A DNA stretch of 49,019 nucleotides from an uncultured Hyphomicrobiales bacterium (GTDB taxonomy: Bacteria; Pseudomonadota; Alphaproteobacteria; Rhizobiales; Beijerinckiaceae), in contig CAIUDK010000159.1 of NCBI GenBank assembly GCA_903897875.1, positions 1 to 49,019 of the forward strand, written 5' to 3'. The notes beneath the pieces were generated by a model, which worked only from the letters and a program-made list of their open reading frames with translations, had not been told where the DNA came from and searched no databases. Positions 40,440 through 49,019 of this stretch are shown here, piece by piece. Positions within the stretch are counted from its first letter, which is position 1. Each line of letters starts with the position of its first letter. A program made the position numbers and the translations under genes.

Positions 40440-41600
40440 CTAATTTTTAGGCAGACCTGTTGAGCCATCATCGTTTCGGTGGGCGCGCCACCTCTCAAAG
40501 TCCCTAAACAGCGCATCTCGCTTAGCTCGTGACAGTGAGCGCACCCTTCCACCTTGGTCTTGAAGGTAATTATCGAACTCTGCAGCGGCATCACTTGCCC
40601 CGGCTTTGTCAGGGGCGGGCTGAGCAAGCATGTCTTCGGCCACTGAGAAGCGCTGCCATCCTGGCAGAGTGGCTGCCAGATTGATCTCTTTCCATTTGGG
40701 GTGGAAGCTTGAGCCTTGGAAGCGGTCGAATTTTGTCAGCAACGCCCGGGTGAACTTCTCCAGCCGCTTGAACCGATCTGACCCGCGCGGCCAATTATAG
40801 ACTGCTAACACCGTGGGGACGGCAATGGTCTCCACCTTCTCACCAGCAGGAATGAGGTTGGGGTAGTCGCCGTGATTGAGCTCGCCGATGGTATAAATAT
40901 CATCGAACAATTTCATGCTGGGGATTGAGAGAAAGTGCAGGCCAGAGTCGGCAGGCAATTTTGCCAAGGGCTCAATGGGCTTGCCCACAACACGCACAAT
41001 GGCGGAAATCTCACCCTTCTTAAGCGCCTCTAAACTTGCTGTGTGATCGATCAGCAATTCTTCAACTTTGACGCCGAGCCGCTGGAAGATGATGGGACCG
41101 GTCAGCGTGGCCGAATTGCCGGCCGGTCCAAAGCTCACCTTCTTGCCACGCAAATCCGCAATGTTTTTGATGTTAGGCCCCGCCAGAATATGCAGCTCGG
41201 TATTGTAGAGACGAATGAGATATTGCACGCGCTTTTCGAGGCGGGGCGTTTGGCGTTGCGTTTTGAAAAATTCAAAAACATCCGATTGCGTCAAGGCCAC
41301 GTCAACGCCGCGCAGATATAGAAGGTCTTCCAAATTCGAGGCTGCGCCATATCCCAGAATCGGCAGAACGCGCAGGTTGTCACCATCGTCCAAGACTTTG
41401 GCGATCTCAGCTGCAAAGCGCGGATAGAGCCCTTCAAGCTGGCCCGAATCCAAGCCAATCGTCCATGCGTTTTTGCGTTCGCGGATCGCGGCCTCTTTGC
41501 CGCCTTGCTGCAAAGATTGCGGAATTTCTTGTGACCGTGCTGCATTCAGCGGCAGCAGCACAATCATGGCGGCGATGATTGGTTTGACGAAGTTAAACAT
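40440..41600 (-). CDS. TAXI family TRAP transporter solute-binding subunit
   Basis: IPQSLQQGGKEAAIRERKNAWTIGLDSGQLEGLYPRFAAEIAKVLDDGDNLRVLPILGYGAASNLEDLLYLRGVDVALTQSDV...LRGKKVSFGPAGNSATLTGPIIFQRLGV. Confidence 0.87.
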   Translation of the reverse strand: MFNFVKPIIAAMIVLLPLNAARSQEIPQSLQQGGKEAAIRERKNAWTIGLDSGQLEGLYPRFAAEIAKVLDDGDNLRVLPILGYGAASNLEDLLYLRGVDVALTQSDVFEFFKTQRQTPRLEKRVQYLIRLYNTELHILAGPNIKNIADLRGKKVSFGPAGNSATLTGPIIFQRLGVKVEELLIDHTASLEALKKGEISAIVRVVGKPIEPLAKLPADSGLHFLSIPSMKLFDDIYTIGELNHGDYPNLIPAGEKVETIAVPTVLAVYNWPRGSDRFKRLEKFTRALLTKFDRFQGSSFHPKWKEINLAATLPGWQRFSVAEDMLAQPAPDKAGASDAAAEFDNYLQDQGGRVRSLSRAKRDALFRDFERWRAHRNDDGSTGLPKN

Positions 41601-41762
41601 GAAGCGCTCTCAAGATACAAAACTCAAAACACAAACTTGCAGGGTGCTAGGTGGGCGCTCATCATGTCGAAAGTGAGAATGCAAAGCTTGCGAGCGAGAC
41701 TTATATCGTTGCTCTGCGTTGAGGCTCTAACGATTGGAATGAAATAGCGGATGGAGTTTGTG

Positions 41763-42800
41763 ATGAAAACAGTTTCGCGCCGCCAAATACTAACCTATGC
41801 GGCGGGCTTAGCCGCACCATCTTTTGCAACATGTGCTCTGGCACAGCCGTCAAAGACTTTTCCCGCTCCTCTTTGGAGCGCGCGACAATTTCACAATCAA
41901 CCTGAGCAGAGCCCGCTGCATAGAGCATTGGTAAGACTCTGGGCCAATGTGAAGCGCGAAACAAAAGGGCGTTTGGATGTTACCGTCTATGCGCAAAATA
42001 ATCAGACACAGGGATCAGATCCCGAAGTTCTCAAAATGTTGGTCAATGGCGACCTGCAATTTTACACGCTCATGGGCGGCATTTTAGCTAATCTCGTTCC
42101 TGCCATGGATGTGCAGGGTCTGCCCTATGTTTTCAAATCATCAATGCAAGTCTATCGTGCGATGATTGGACCGCTTGGCGATTATCTTCGCATTGAATGC
42201 GCAAAAAAGGGGGTTTATTGTTTTCGACAAGGCACATTTGAAAATGGCTTTCGTGATCTTAATTTGATTGATCGACGTGTCTACAAAGTAGAGGATATGG
42301 CGGGATTAAAAATACGCGTTCCCAATGGTCAAATGTTTCGAGATTTTTTCACCACCATTGGCGCTGAACCTGTCACGCTTAATATCAATGAGCTTTATTC
42401 TGCGCTCAAAGACCATCGCGTCGATGGACAGGAAAATCCGCTTGTCGTCATCGACACCAATCGTCTTTACGAGGTGACAAAATATATTTCTGTCACACAT
42501 CACATGTGGTCGGGTTTTAATCTTCTGGCCAATGACGCGTTCTGGTCCAAGCTTCCCATAGATGTGCAGCGCATCGTCAACAGCAATATCTGGCTGTCTG
42601 TAACTCAACAAAGAGTTGAGACAATCACACTCAATCAGTCATTGGTAAAAACATTGGTGGCGCGCGGAATGGTACTCAACAAGGCCGATACGAAAAGCTT
42701 TCGCCAAACATTGAGCACAGGATTTTACCAACGTTGGAAAGATCAAATCGGGCAAGAGGCGTGGCGCTTGCTTGAGCAAAGCGTTGGTAAAATAACTTAG
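41763..42800 (+). CDS. DctP-family TRAP transporter substrate-binding protein
   Basis: Twin-Arg-like signal (MKTVSRRQILTYAAGLAAPSFATCALA) and EDMAGLKIRVPNGQMFRDFFTTIGAEPVTLNINELYSALKDHRVDGQENP. GGAG before the ATG at 41763; track ORF begins at 41751. Confidence 0.9.
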   Translation: MKTVSRRQILTYAAGLAAPSFATCALAQPSKTFPAPLWSARQFHNQPEQSPLHRALVRLWANVKRETKGRLDVTVYAQNNQTQGSDPEVLKMLVNGDLQFYTLMGGILANLVPAMDVQGLPYVFKSSMQVYRAMIGPLGDYLRIECAKKGVYCFRQGTFENGFRDLNLIDRRVYKVEDMAGLKIRVPNGQMFRDFFTTIGAEPVTLNINELYSALKDHRVDGQENPLVVIDTNRLYEVTKYISVTHHMWSGFNLLANDAFWSKLPIDVQRIVNSNIWLSVTQQRVETITLNQSLVKTLVARGMVLNKADTKSFRQTLSTGFYQRWKDQIGQEAWRLLEQSVGKIT

Positions 42801-42812
42801 CGGGCGGCTAAA

Positions 42813-43778
42813 TTATTTCGCCACGCGCAATTTTGGCAAAGCCTCAGCGGGCAACCAGAACACTTCACCCGAACTGTCTTGCGTGTCGAGCCAGAGGAAA
42901 GGCACGCCTGCGTAATCATTTTCCAACACATCACGATCTTCGCCAATCTCACAGATGATGCCACCATCGGCTGTCAAATGCTGACCAGCTATATTCAAAA
43001 TGCGTCGCACGATATCCAAACCATCGTCACCACCCGCCAAGGCCATTTCGGGCTCATGACGATATTCGGGCGGCAAGTCCGCCATCACGCCAGCATCAAC
43101 ATAGGGTGGGTTGGTGATGATAAGATCGTACATCGTGCGACCAAGCGGGCGAAACAAATCACCCTCGAAGAGCTGAATGCGATCTTCAAAACCACTGTCG
43201 TCAACATTGCGACGCGCCACTTCCAACGCCTGTGGCGATAGATCCACCGCATCAATCTGCGCATTGGGAAACGCACGCGCCGCTAGAATAGCGAGACACC
43301 CTGAGCCCGTGCACAAATCCAACACGCGCGTGACGGCAAATGGATCTTCGATCAATCCGCCCTCTGTGCCGTTGAACAATTCGGTGCGTAGCAATTCGCC
43401 AATGAAGGAACGCGGCACGATCACGCGCTCATCGACATAGAAAGGCACGCCACCGACATAGGCTTTATTGAGAAGATAGGATGCAGGCTTGCGAGTCTTA
43501 ACGCGGGCCTCAATCAGATCTGCCAAACGCTGACGCTCAGAGATGAGTAGGCGGGCATCAAGGAAAGGCTCAAGCTGGTCGATCGGCAAATGCAATGCTT
43601 CTAAGATCAGAAAAGCTGCCTCATCCAGCGCATTGGTCGTGCCATGGCCAAAGACAAGCTCGGCCTCGCTGAAACGCGAAATTGCGTAGCGAAAGAAATC
43701 GCGCAGAGTGAACAGCTCAGAAGCAGAATGGGACGACATTTGGGAATCCGATGACGATGAGGCGTGGTTTGTAGCCAA
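42813..43778 (-). CDS. prmB: Protein-(glutamine-N5) methyltransferase, ribosomal protein L3-specific
   Basis: VLDLCTGSGCLAILAARAFPNAQIDAVDLSPQALEVARRNV...YDLIITNPPYVDAGVMADLPPEYRHEPEMALAGGDDGLDIV. Possible downstream start at 43739. Confidence 0.92.
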   Translation of the reverse strand: MATNHASSSSDSQMSSHSASELFTLRDFFRYAISRFSEAELVFGHGTTNALDEAAFLILEALHLPIDQLEPFLDARLLISERQRLADLIEARVKTRKPASYLLNKAYVGGVPFYVDERVIVPRSFIGELLRTELFNGTEGGLIEDPFAVTRVLDLCTGSGCLAILAARAFPNAQIDAVDLSPQALEVARRNVDDSGFEDRIQLFEGDLFRPLGRTMYDLIITNPPYVDAGVMADLPPEYRHEPEMALAGGDDGLDIVRRILNIAGQHLTADGGIICEIGEDRDVLENDYAGVPFLWLDTQDSSGEVFWLPAEALPKLRVAK

Positions 43779-43830
43779 GATCAGAGCGTTTTGGGCGAAA
43801 TGGCCTCAATGCGCAAGGAAAAAGCCATAA

Positions 43831-45198
43831 TCACGAGCTTGGCGTCGGCAATTTACTGTCTGTTGTCTTCACAATGCGACGGCGGACACCGCGAATCATC
43901 AAAAATGTGACGCCCATAATCAGCGGAATCAGTGCCGCCTCCACAACACGCGCATTAAAGTGCAACCCGCCATCATGGAGTGCCTCAAGCACATGGCCAA
44001 TCAACGAGATGCCATAATAAGAGATTGCCACAACAGACAGCCCTTCCACCGCATGCTGGAGCTTGAGTTGAGTTGAAGCGGTTTGGTTCATACCACGCAG
44101 CAGTTCTGTGATCTGGCGCTCTTGCACCAGATTGACGCGCGTGCGCAGCAAATCAATGGCGCGCGAAATTCGCTCTGCCAAATCGGATTGGCGTTGTTGC
44201 ACGGTGCGACACGTATCCATCGCTGGCAGCAATCGACGTTCCATAAACTCACCAATGGTGGGCACGCCCTCAATGCGCTCTTCGCGCAATTCGTGAATCC
44301 GCGCCAACACCAATTGGTGATAGGCCTTGGCAGCGCTGAAGCGATTGGCGCCAGCGCTCAGGGCTTCAACCTGCCCAGCCAGTTGCGTCAGGTTCAACAA
44401 AAGATCGGTATCATCCCCACCAGCCTGCTCAGATGTCATGCGCTGCATCACATGACCAAGGGCGGCATCGAGATTTTCAAGCTTGCCAAGCATGTCGCGC
44501 GCAATTGGCAAAGCCAGCAGCGCCATCAAACGATAGGTTTCAATTTCAGCTAAACGCTGAACCAACCGACCCACTTGATTTTCACGAAAGTCGAGGTCGA
44601 GAACGAGGATGCGTGAAAAGCCATCCTTGCCAACTTGCCAATCACACCAGACTTCGCCCCCGCCCAACACACGACTGCCAACAAGACTCCCCGCAGCAAA
44701 CCAATCATGGCGATGCGCGCGTGCGGCTTGGCCTGCGGCGCCCTGCAACACTTCGATTTGGAGTGCCCCCAAACACAGGCCCGACAGGCGCGAATGCCAT
44801 TCGGCCATTGGCACTGGGCTTGCCTCATGCCAATGCGCAAAGGGCTCGCCGCCGCCACTCGCCCCCACCAAAGTTAAGGTGGAGAACTCTGTGTGACGCT
44901 CCCACTTCACCTGTAGGCCGTCAGCGCTGAAGCTCAAATGCCGTGCGCCTAGTTCTGGTGGCGCAATATCAATGGCTGCACAAAAATCCTTCGCCAATTG
45001 AAAATGCAGATTTGGATCGCGCGCAGGCTGACCATCGAAGAGCGCCAGATGCGTGACGCGGGCCGGCGCGGCAATCTGCAAAAAGGGTCGCGCATGAACT
45101 TCGCTGGCAAGCTCACTGCGCGAGGGATGATCGCTGGCAGCAGTCAGACATGACAGCGCTTGTCTGTAACGCCAATTTTGATTTGCAAATTGTGTCAT
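43831..45198 (-). CDS. DUF3422 family membrane protein
   Basis: HPSRSELASEVHARPFLQIAAPARVTHLALFDG...; two C-terminal TM segments. Confidence 0.85.
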   Translation of the reverse strand: MTQFANQNWRYRQALSCLTAASDHPSRSELASEVHARPFLQIAAPARVTHLALFDGQPARDPNLHFQLAKDFCAAIDIAPPELGARHLSFSADGLQVKWERHTEFSTLTLVGASGGGEPFAHWHEASPVPMAEWHSRLSGLCLGALQIEVLQGAAGQAARAHRHDWFAAGSLVGSRVLGGGEVWCDWQVGKDGFSRILVLDLDFRENQVGRLVQRLAEIETYRLMALLALPIARDMLGKLENLDAALGHVMQRMTSEQAGGDDTDLLLNLTQLAGQVEALSAGANRFSAAKAYHQLVLARIHELREERIEGVPTIGEFMERRLLPAMDTCRTVQQRQSDLAERISRAIDLLRTRVNLVQERQITELLRGMNQTASTQLKLQHAVEGLSVVAISYYGISLIGHVLEALHDGGLHFNARVVEAALIPLIMGVTFLMIRGVRRRIVKTTDSKLPTPSS

Positions 45199-45393
45199 GA
45201 GGCAGCCTTAAAAGAGCGTGCAACTCGAAACCTATCGTGATGCCTAAGGGACCCAGCAGATGTTGAAGCTAACGCATGATCGCAACCTTCGCAATCTGGT
45301 GCTATGTCCGTCTAAATTGACAGAGCAAGTTCAATATGGTCGTGTCCTGTCATAAAAACATAAGCACCAGCGTATGCTGGAGGGGAGCGAAAT

Positions 45394-46116
45394 ATGTCAT
45401 CTTTAGAGATTGACCATACGATCCGTGATCTGGTGATCGCCAATCGTATTTTGGCGCGCGAAAATGTGATTGATGATTTTGGTCATGTCAGCATACGCAG
45501 CCCAGTTAACCCAGAACGCTTTTTTCTCTCGCGTTCGCGCAGCCCTGAAGTTGTTGATGCGCCAGACATCATGGAATTCACGCTTGATGGTGAAGCTGTT
45601 GATGCAAAGGGTCGCCATCCTTATGCAGAGCGCGCCATTCACGCCGCATTTTATCAAGCACGCCCCGATGTGAATTGTGTCATTCACCATCACGCACGTT
45701 CGATTCTTCCGTTCACAGTTGCCAAGATTGCATTGAAGCCCCTGTTTCATATGGCAGCAGTCATCGGGCATGAAGTGCCAGTCTGGGATAGCCAAGGAGA
45801 GTTTGGCGATACAAACATGTTGATTGATACGCTACCCAAGGCACATTCCTTGGCGCGTGCCTTAGGTCAAAATCCGACAGTTCTATTGGCGCGCCATGGC
45901 GCATGCTGTGTTGGCAGCAATGTGCGTGAAGCTGTCTTCGTATCCATTTATATGAAAGAAAACGCTGAGCTCATTCTGCAATCGCGCGCCATTGGTGAGC
46001 TGAGCTATTTGACCGCTGGTGAAATCGATCAGGCATCAACCCTGTTGCGTAGCGATTTGTCGCAAACACGCTCATGGGATTACCGTGTCGCGCGCGCTGG
46101 CTTTCGCGGCCTTTAA
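45394..46116 (+). CDS. Class II aldolase/adducin family protein
   Basis: ANRILARENVIDDFGHVSIRSPVNPERFFLSRSRSPE, ERAIHAAFYQARPDVNCVIHHHARSILPF; GGAGGGG Shine-Dalgarno upstream. Confidence 0.9.
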   Translation: MSSLEIDHTIRDLVIANRILARENVIDDFGHVSIRSPVNPERFFLSRSRSPEVVDAPDIMEFTLDGEAVDAKGRHPYAERAIHAAFYQARPDVNCVIHHHARSILPFTVAKIALKPLFHMAAVIGHEVPVWDSQGEFGDTNMLIDTLPKAHSLARALGQNPTVLLARHGACCVGSNVREAVFVSIYMKENAELILQSRAIGELSYLTAGEIDQASTLLRSDLSQTRSWDYRVARAGFRGL

Positions 46117-46131
46117 TATTTGGTGCGACAG

Positions 46132-46620
46132 CTAATGTGCCGTCGCATCTTTAACAATTTGCGCAAAGACGCCATCAAGTTCGCGGCCCAACGCCTTTAT
46201 CGCCTCGCCCTCATAGCGAAGAAAAACGGCGCTGGGCTGATAATATCGAAGGCTGGATGTGCCATCGGCCTCTTGCGTCAAATGAAAGCGGATGGGCGCT
46301 TCAATGCCTGCATCAACATTTGCATCCAGCATACGCAAAGCATAATCGTTTCGAAACACACCAATGACGACGTCGCCACGAATACTCAGACCTCGCCCCT
46401 TTGCGCCATCACTGGCGGATGCGCGATTGACCAAGGTCATAGAATTTTTTGAAATTGCAGCGGCCAGTTGCTCCTCTAATGTCGATATCGTGACGGGCAG
46501 ATGAACGATCTGATACCCAGTCTGGGCGGTCTGGGCGAGGGTGAGTGGTTGAAACCACAAAAAACTGGCAATCGCGATCGCAGCCAAGCGGATATACAAG
46601 CGGATATATTTGGGAAGCAA
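46132..46620 (-). CDS. DUF302 domain-containing exported protein
   Basis: N-terminal signal-like segment; VVIGVFRNDYALRMLDANVDAGIEAPIRFHLTQEADGTSSLRYYQPSAVF resembles DUF302. Confidence 0.7.
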   Translation of the reverse strand: MLPKYIRLYIRLAAIAIASFLWFQPLTLAQTAQTGYQIVHLPVTISTLEEQLAAAISKNSMTLVNRASASDGAKGRGLSIRGDVVIGVFRNDYALRMLDANVDAGIEAPIRFHLTQEADGTSSLRYYQPSAVFLRYEGEAIKALGRELDGVFAQIVKDATAH

Positions 46621-46733
46621 AATGTTTTCCTCTTCAAATTAATAAAATATCCAAATGTTTGTAACAGAACGCGCTCCAGATGAACTGATAGAAACATCGT
46701 CGTTCAAAATACTTTTTAAATGAGCCCCGTTCA

Positions 46734-47927
46734 ATGACATTAACTGTTTCAATCAAGCCCTCAGTCTCAAACGCCATGGCTGATCTGCAAAAGCCGCAGC
46801 GTCACGTCATTATTTGGGCGGCCAGCTTTGGGCTTGGCCTCTTTGCGTTAGCGATTGCTTTTGGTGCCAATTGGCGCGCACCTGCACTCACTTTGGTGGG
46901 GCTAAGTTTAGGCTTTGTCTTGTTTCAATCGACGTTTGGCTTTGCTGGCAGCTTTCGCGCGGCCCTTGTGCAGGGGGATTTTTCGGGCTTTCGGGCGCAA
47001 GCTTTTGCTTTGGCCATATCAAGCCTCATCTTCTTTCCTCTTTTAAATTTGGGCTCCGTGTTTGGAATGCCATTGAATGGCTTTGTCACATCAATTGGCG
47101 TTTCATTTATTTTTGGTGCGATCTTGTTTGGGATCGGCATGCAGATTGGTGGCGGCTGTGCTTCGGGCACTTTGTTTTCCCTTGGGGGCGGCAATATGCG
47201 CCTGCTCGTCACATTGATGTTCTTTATTGTTGGCTCAGCCATTGGAGCTGCACATTTAGATTTTTGGCGCGAGCTTCCAGCCTTTCCTGCCACTACGACG
47301 CAGGACATTTTAGGCTGGCCCTTGGCGCTTGGCGTTCACCTGTGCCTCTTTGCTGCAGTTATAAAATTTGCGCCACGTAAATCCCAAGGTGAGCAAATTG
47401 CACCCAAAAAGACTGACACACCATTTGGACTCTTTGGCAGGCCGTGGTCGTTGCTGTGGGGCGCTGTTGCACTTGGTGTGTTGAACGGGCTGACAATGGT
47501 GTTGGCTGGCAGACCATGGGGCGAGACATCTGGCTTTACTCTATGGGGCTCAAAAATTGCTCTGCATCTTGGTTTTGACGCGGCTAGCTGGCCTTATTGG
47601 CGCGGCAATCCCGGACCGCTATTTGTGAATATTTTTTCTGACATCACCACGCTGATGGATTTTGGAATCATCATCGGAGCCACACTTGCTGCAGCGCTGA
47701 GCGGCCGGTTTGTCCTCCAGCTCGACTGGCGTGGACGCTCAAATCTAGCTGCATGTCTGGGTGGCTTATTGATGGGCTATGGCGCGCGCTTATCGGACGG
47801 CTGCAACATTGGCGCTTATTTTTCTGCGCTCGCTTCAGGCAGCCTATCAGCCTGGGTTTGGGTGGCAGCCGCCTTTATTGGTAGCGCCATTGGAATTCGG
47901 CTGCGCCCCATTTTAAATTTAGCGTGA
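46734..47927 (+). CDS. YeeE/YedE family (TsuA-like sulfur transport) membrane protein
   Basis: IGMQIGGGCASGTLFSLGGGN and GYGARLSDGCNIGAYFSALASGSLSAWVW are the conserved Gly/Cys motifs of the family. Confidence 0.92.
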   Translation: MTLTVSIKPSVSNAMADLQKPQRHVIIWAASFGLGLFALAIAFGANWRAPALTLVGLSLGFVLFQSTFGFAGSFRAALVQGDFSGFRAQAFALAISSLIFFPLLNLGSVFGMPLNGFVTSIGVSFIFGAILFGIGMQIGGGCASGTLFSLGGGNMRLLVTLMFFIVGSAIGAAHLDFWRELPAFPATTTQDILGWPLALGVHLCLFAAVIKFAPRKSQGEQIAPKKTDTPFGLFGRPWSLLWGAVALGVLNGLTMVLAGRPWGETSGFTLWGSKIALHLGFDAASWPYWRGNPGPLFVNIFSDITTLMDFGIIIGATLAAALSGRFVLQLDWRGRSNLAACLGGLLMGYGARLSDGCNIGAYFSALASGSLSAWVWVAAAFIGSAIGIRLRPILNLA

Positions 47928-47941
47928 GACTGAACCAGATC

Positions 47942-48223
47942 TTATTGATTAAGGCCCCGGTCAGAGATGCTCCCTCGCGCGACGAGTCTGTTCCAGATAA
48001 AGAGCACAACGACTGCACCCAAGGTCGCTGTTATAAATCCAGCGCCCTGCTCTGGGCCATAATGCCCAATGGCTTGACCAATAAAGGTTGCAAGGAAAGC
48101 CCCTGCGATTCCAAGAACTGTTGTGAGCACAAATCCCGACGGTTCTTTGGGACCGGGCGAGATTAATCGTGCGATGATACCAGCCACAAATCCAACAATA
48201 ACGATCCACAAAATGCCGCTCAT
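47942..48223 (-). CDS. GlsB/YeaQ/YmgE family stress response membrane protein
   Basis: IVIVGFVAGIIARLISPGPKEPSGFVLTTVLGIAGAFLATFIGQAIG. Confidence 0.92.
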   Translation of the reverse strand: MSGILWIVIVGFVAGIIARLISPGPKEPSGFVLTTVLGIAGAFLATFIGQAIGHYGPEQGAGFITATLGAVVVLFIWNRLVARGSISDRGLNQ

Positions 48224-48257
48224 GGAAAAGCTCCTCTGTCTTCAGGGACGATGTGCC

Positions 48258-48854
48258 TCAAACCCATCGTGACGCTTCCTGCTGCGTCGGCAACCGACCT
48301 TCAGGGGTCAGAGCGTTAACGGCCTCGGGCAAGTGTTGGCTAAGGCCCATGAGAAGCTCCTCACGCGATAGACCCGTCTGAGCCATGAGAGTCTCGATCT
48401 GATCGGGATGAAGAACGCGTGCGAGATCAATGGGAGAAATTTCCCGGTTAGGGCCTTGCGCAACCCAAGACTTCGCCGCTTCGGATTGTCCGCTTTTTTG
48501 AAACTGCTTGATAAGTTCTCCAAGCCCCTCGCTCAGGATGCTGCCCGTGGCACCACTTGCAAGCAAACCGCCCAAGCCACCCTTCAGGAGATCTCCAAAA
48601 GCACCAGAAGGCGTATCGCTGGACGTCACTGTCTGGGGCGAAGGCATTGGCCGCGATTGCGTGTCAGAGGTGGGGAGGTGGGGCTGAGCTGAGGTCAGCT
48701 GCTTGACCGCTTTATAGGCAAGCAAGCCAAACACGGCCATGGTCATAGGCGACATACTGCTTCCTGCGCCGCTTCCACTGGCCGCACTGGTGTTGGACGC
48801 AGGCTCCCCGCGCGGGCCATTTTGCATGCCATTAAGTACATCGAGCAAACCCAT
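48258..48854 (-). CDS. DUF937/YidB family protein
   Basis: [13 protein letters not shown]...[77 protein letters not shown]. Confidence 0.88.
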   Translation of the reverse strand: MGLLDVLNGMQNGPRGEPASNTSAASGSGAGSSMSPMTMAVFGLLAYKAVKQLTSAQPHLPTSDTQSRPMPSPQTVTSSDTPSGAFGDLLKGGLGGLLASGATGSILSEGLGELIKQFQKSGQSEAAKSWVAQGPNREISPIDLARVLHPDQIETLMAQTGLSREELLMGLSQHLPEAVNALTPEGRLPTQQEASRWV

Positions 48855-48942
48855 CGCAACCTCCTGTTTGTGACAACAATCACGAGGGGACTGGTTAGTT
48901 TCGTTGATGATGAAGCAATCTGTCTAAATGGGAAGGCAGATT

Positions 48943-49019
<77 letters not shown>

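Noticed and set aside
48908-48942. AATCTG...CAGATT inverted repeat next to tRNA-Arg, considered as terminator or attachment site
   Set aside because: Short mismatched stem without U-tract. No integrase or duplicated tRNA 3' end is visible in the window.

Overview
This 49 kb window looks like an alphaproteobacterial (probably Hyphomicrobiales) chromosome. Most of it is core genome. In order it holds: a truncated CYTH-CHAD protein; class I fumarase; a PIG-L deacetylase; rpmI-rplT; a KgtP-like MFS transporter; pheST; an imuA-imuB-dnaE2 mutasome operon on the minus strand with a GTTC-N7-GTTC LexA box; an AT-rich accessory patch with a DUF433 antitoxin-like gene divergent from an unknown coiled-coil membrane protein; an NDUFA9-like SDR; mntH; lepA; hrcA; tal; LysR/mmsA; a urea transport and urease locus (urtABCDE-ureD-ureAB-ureC and ureEFG, split by an antiparallel AraC-type gene); two orphan TRAP-type binding proteins; prmB; a DUF3422 gene; a class II aldolase gene; DUF302 and YeeE/YedE genes; GlsB/YeaQ; a DUF937/YidB gene; and tRNA-Arg(CCG). 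I saw no CRISPR array, prophage, IS element or rRNA. The best candidates for something undescribed are the AT-rich DUF433/membrane-protein divergon (about 16.3-18.0 kb), the multi-hairpin leader ahead of rpmI-rplT (about 3.8-4.04 kb), and several hairpins placed over start codons or ribosome-binding sites. All of this comes from reading the sequence and the supplied ORF translations. No database search or folding program was run.
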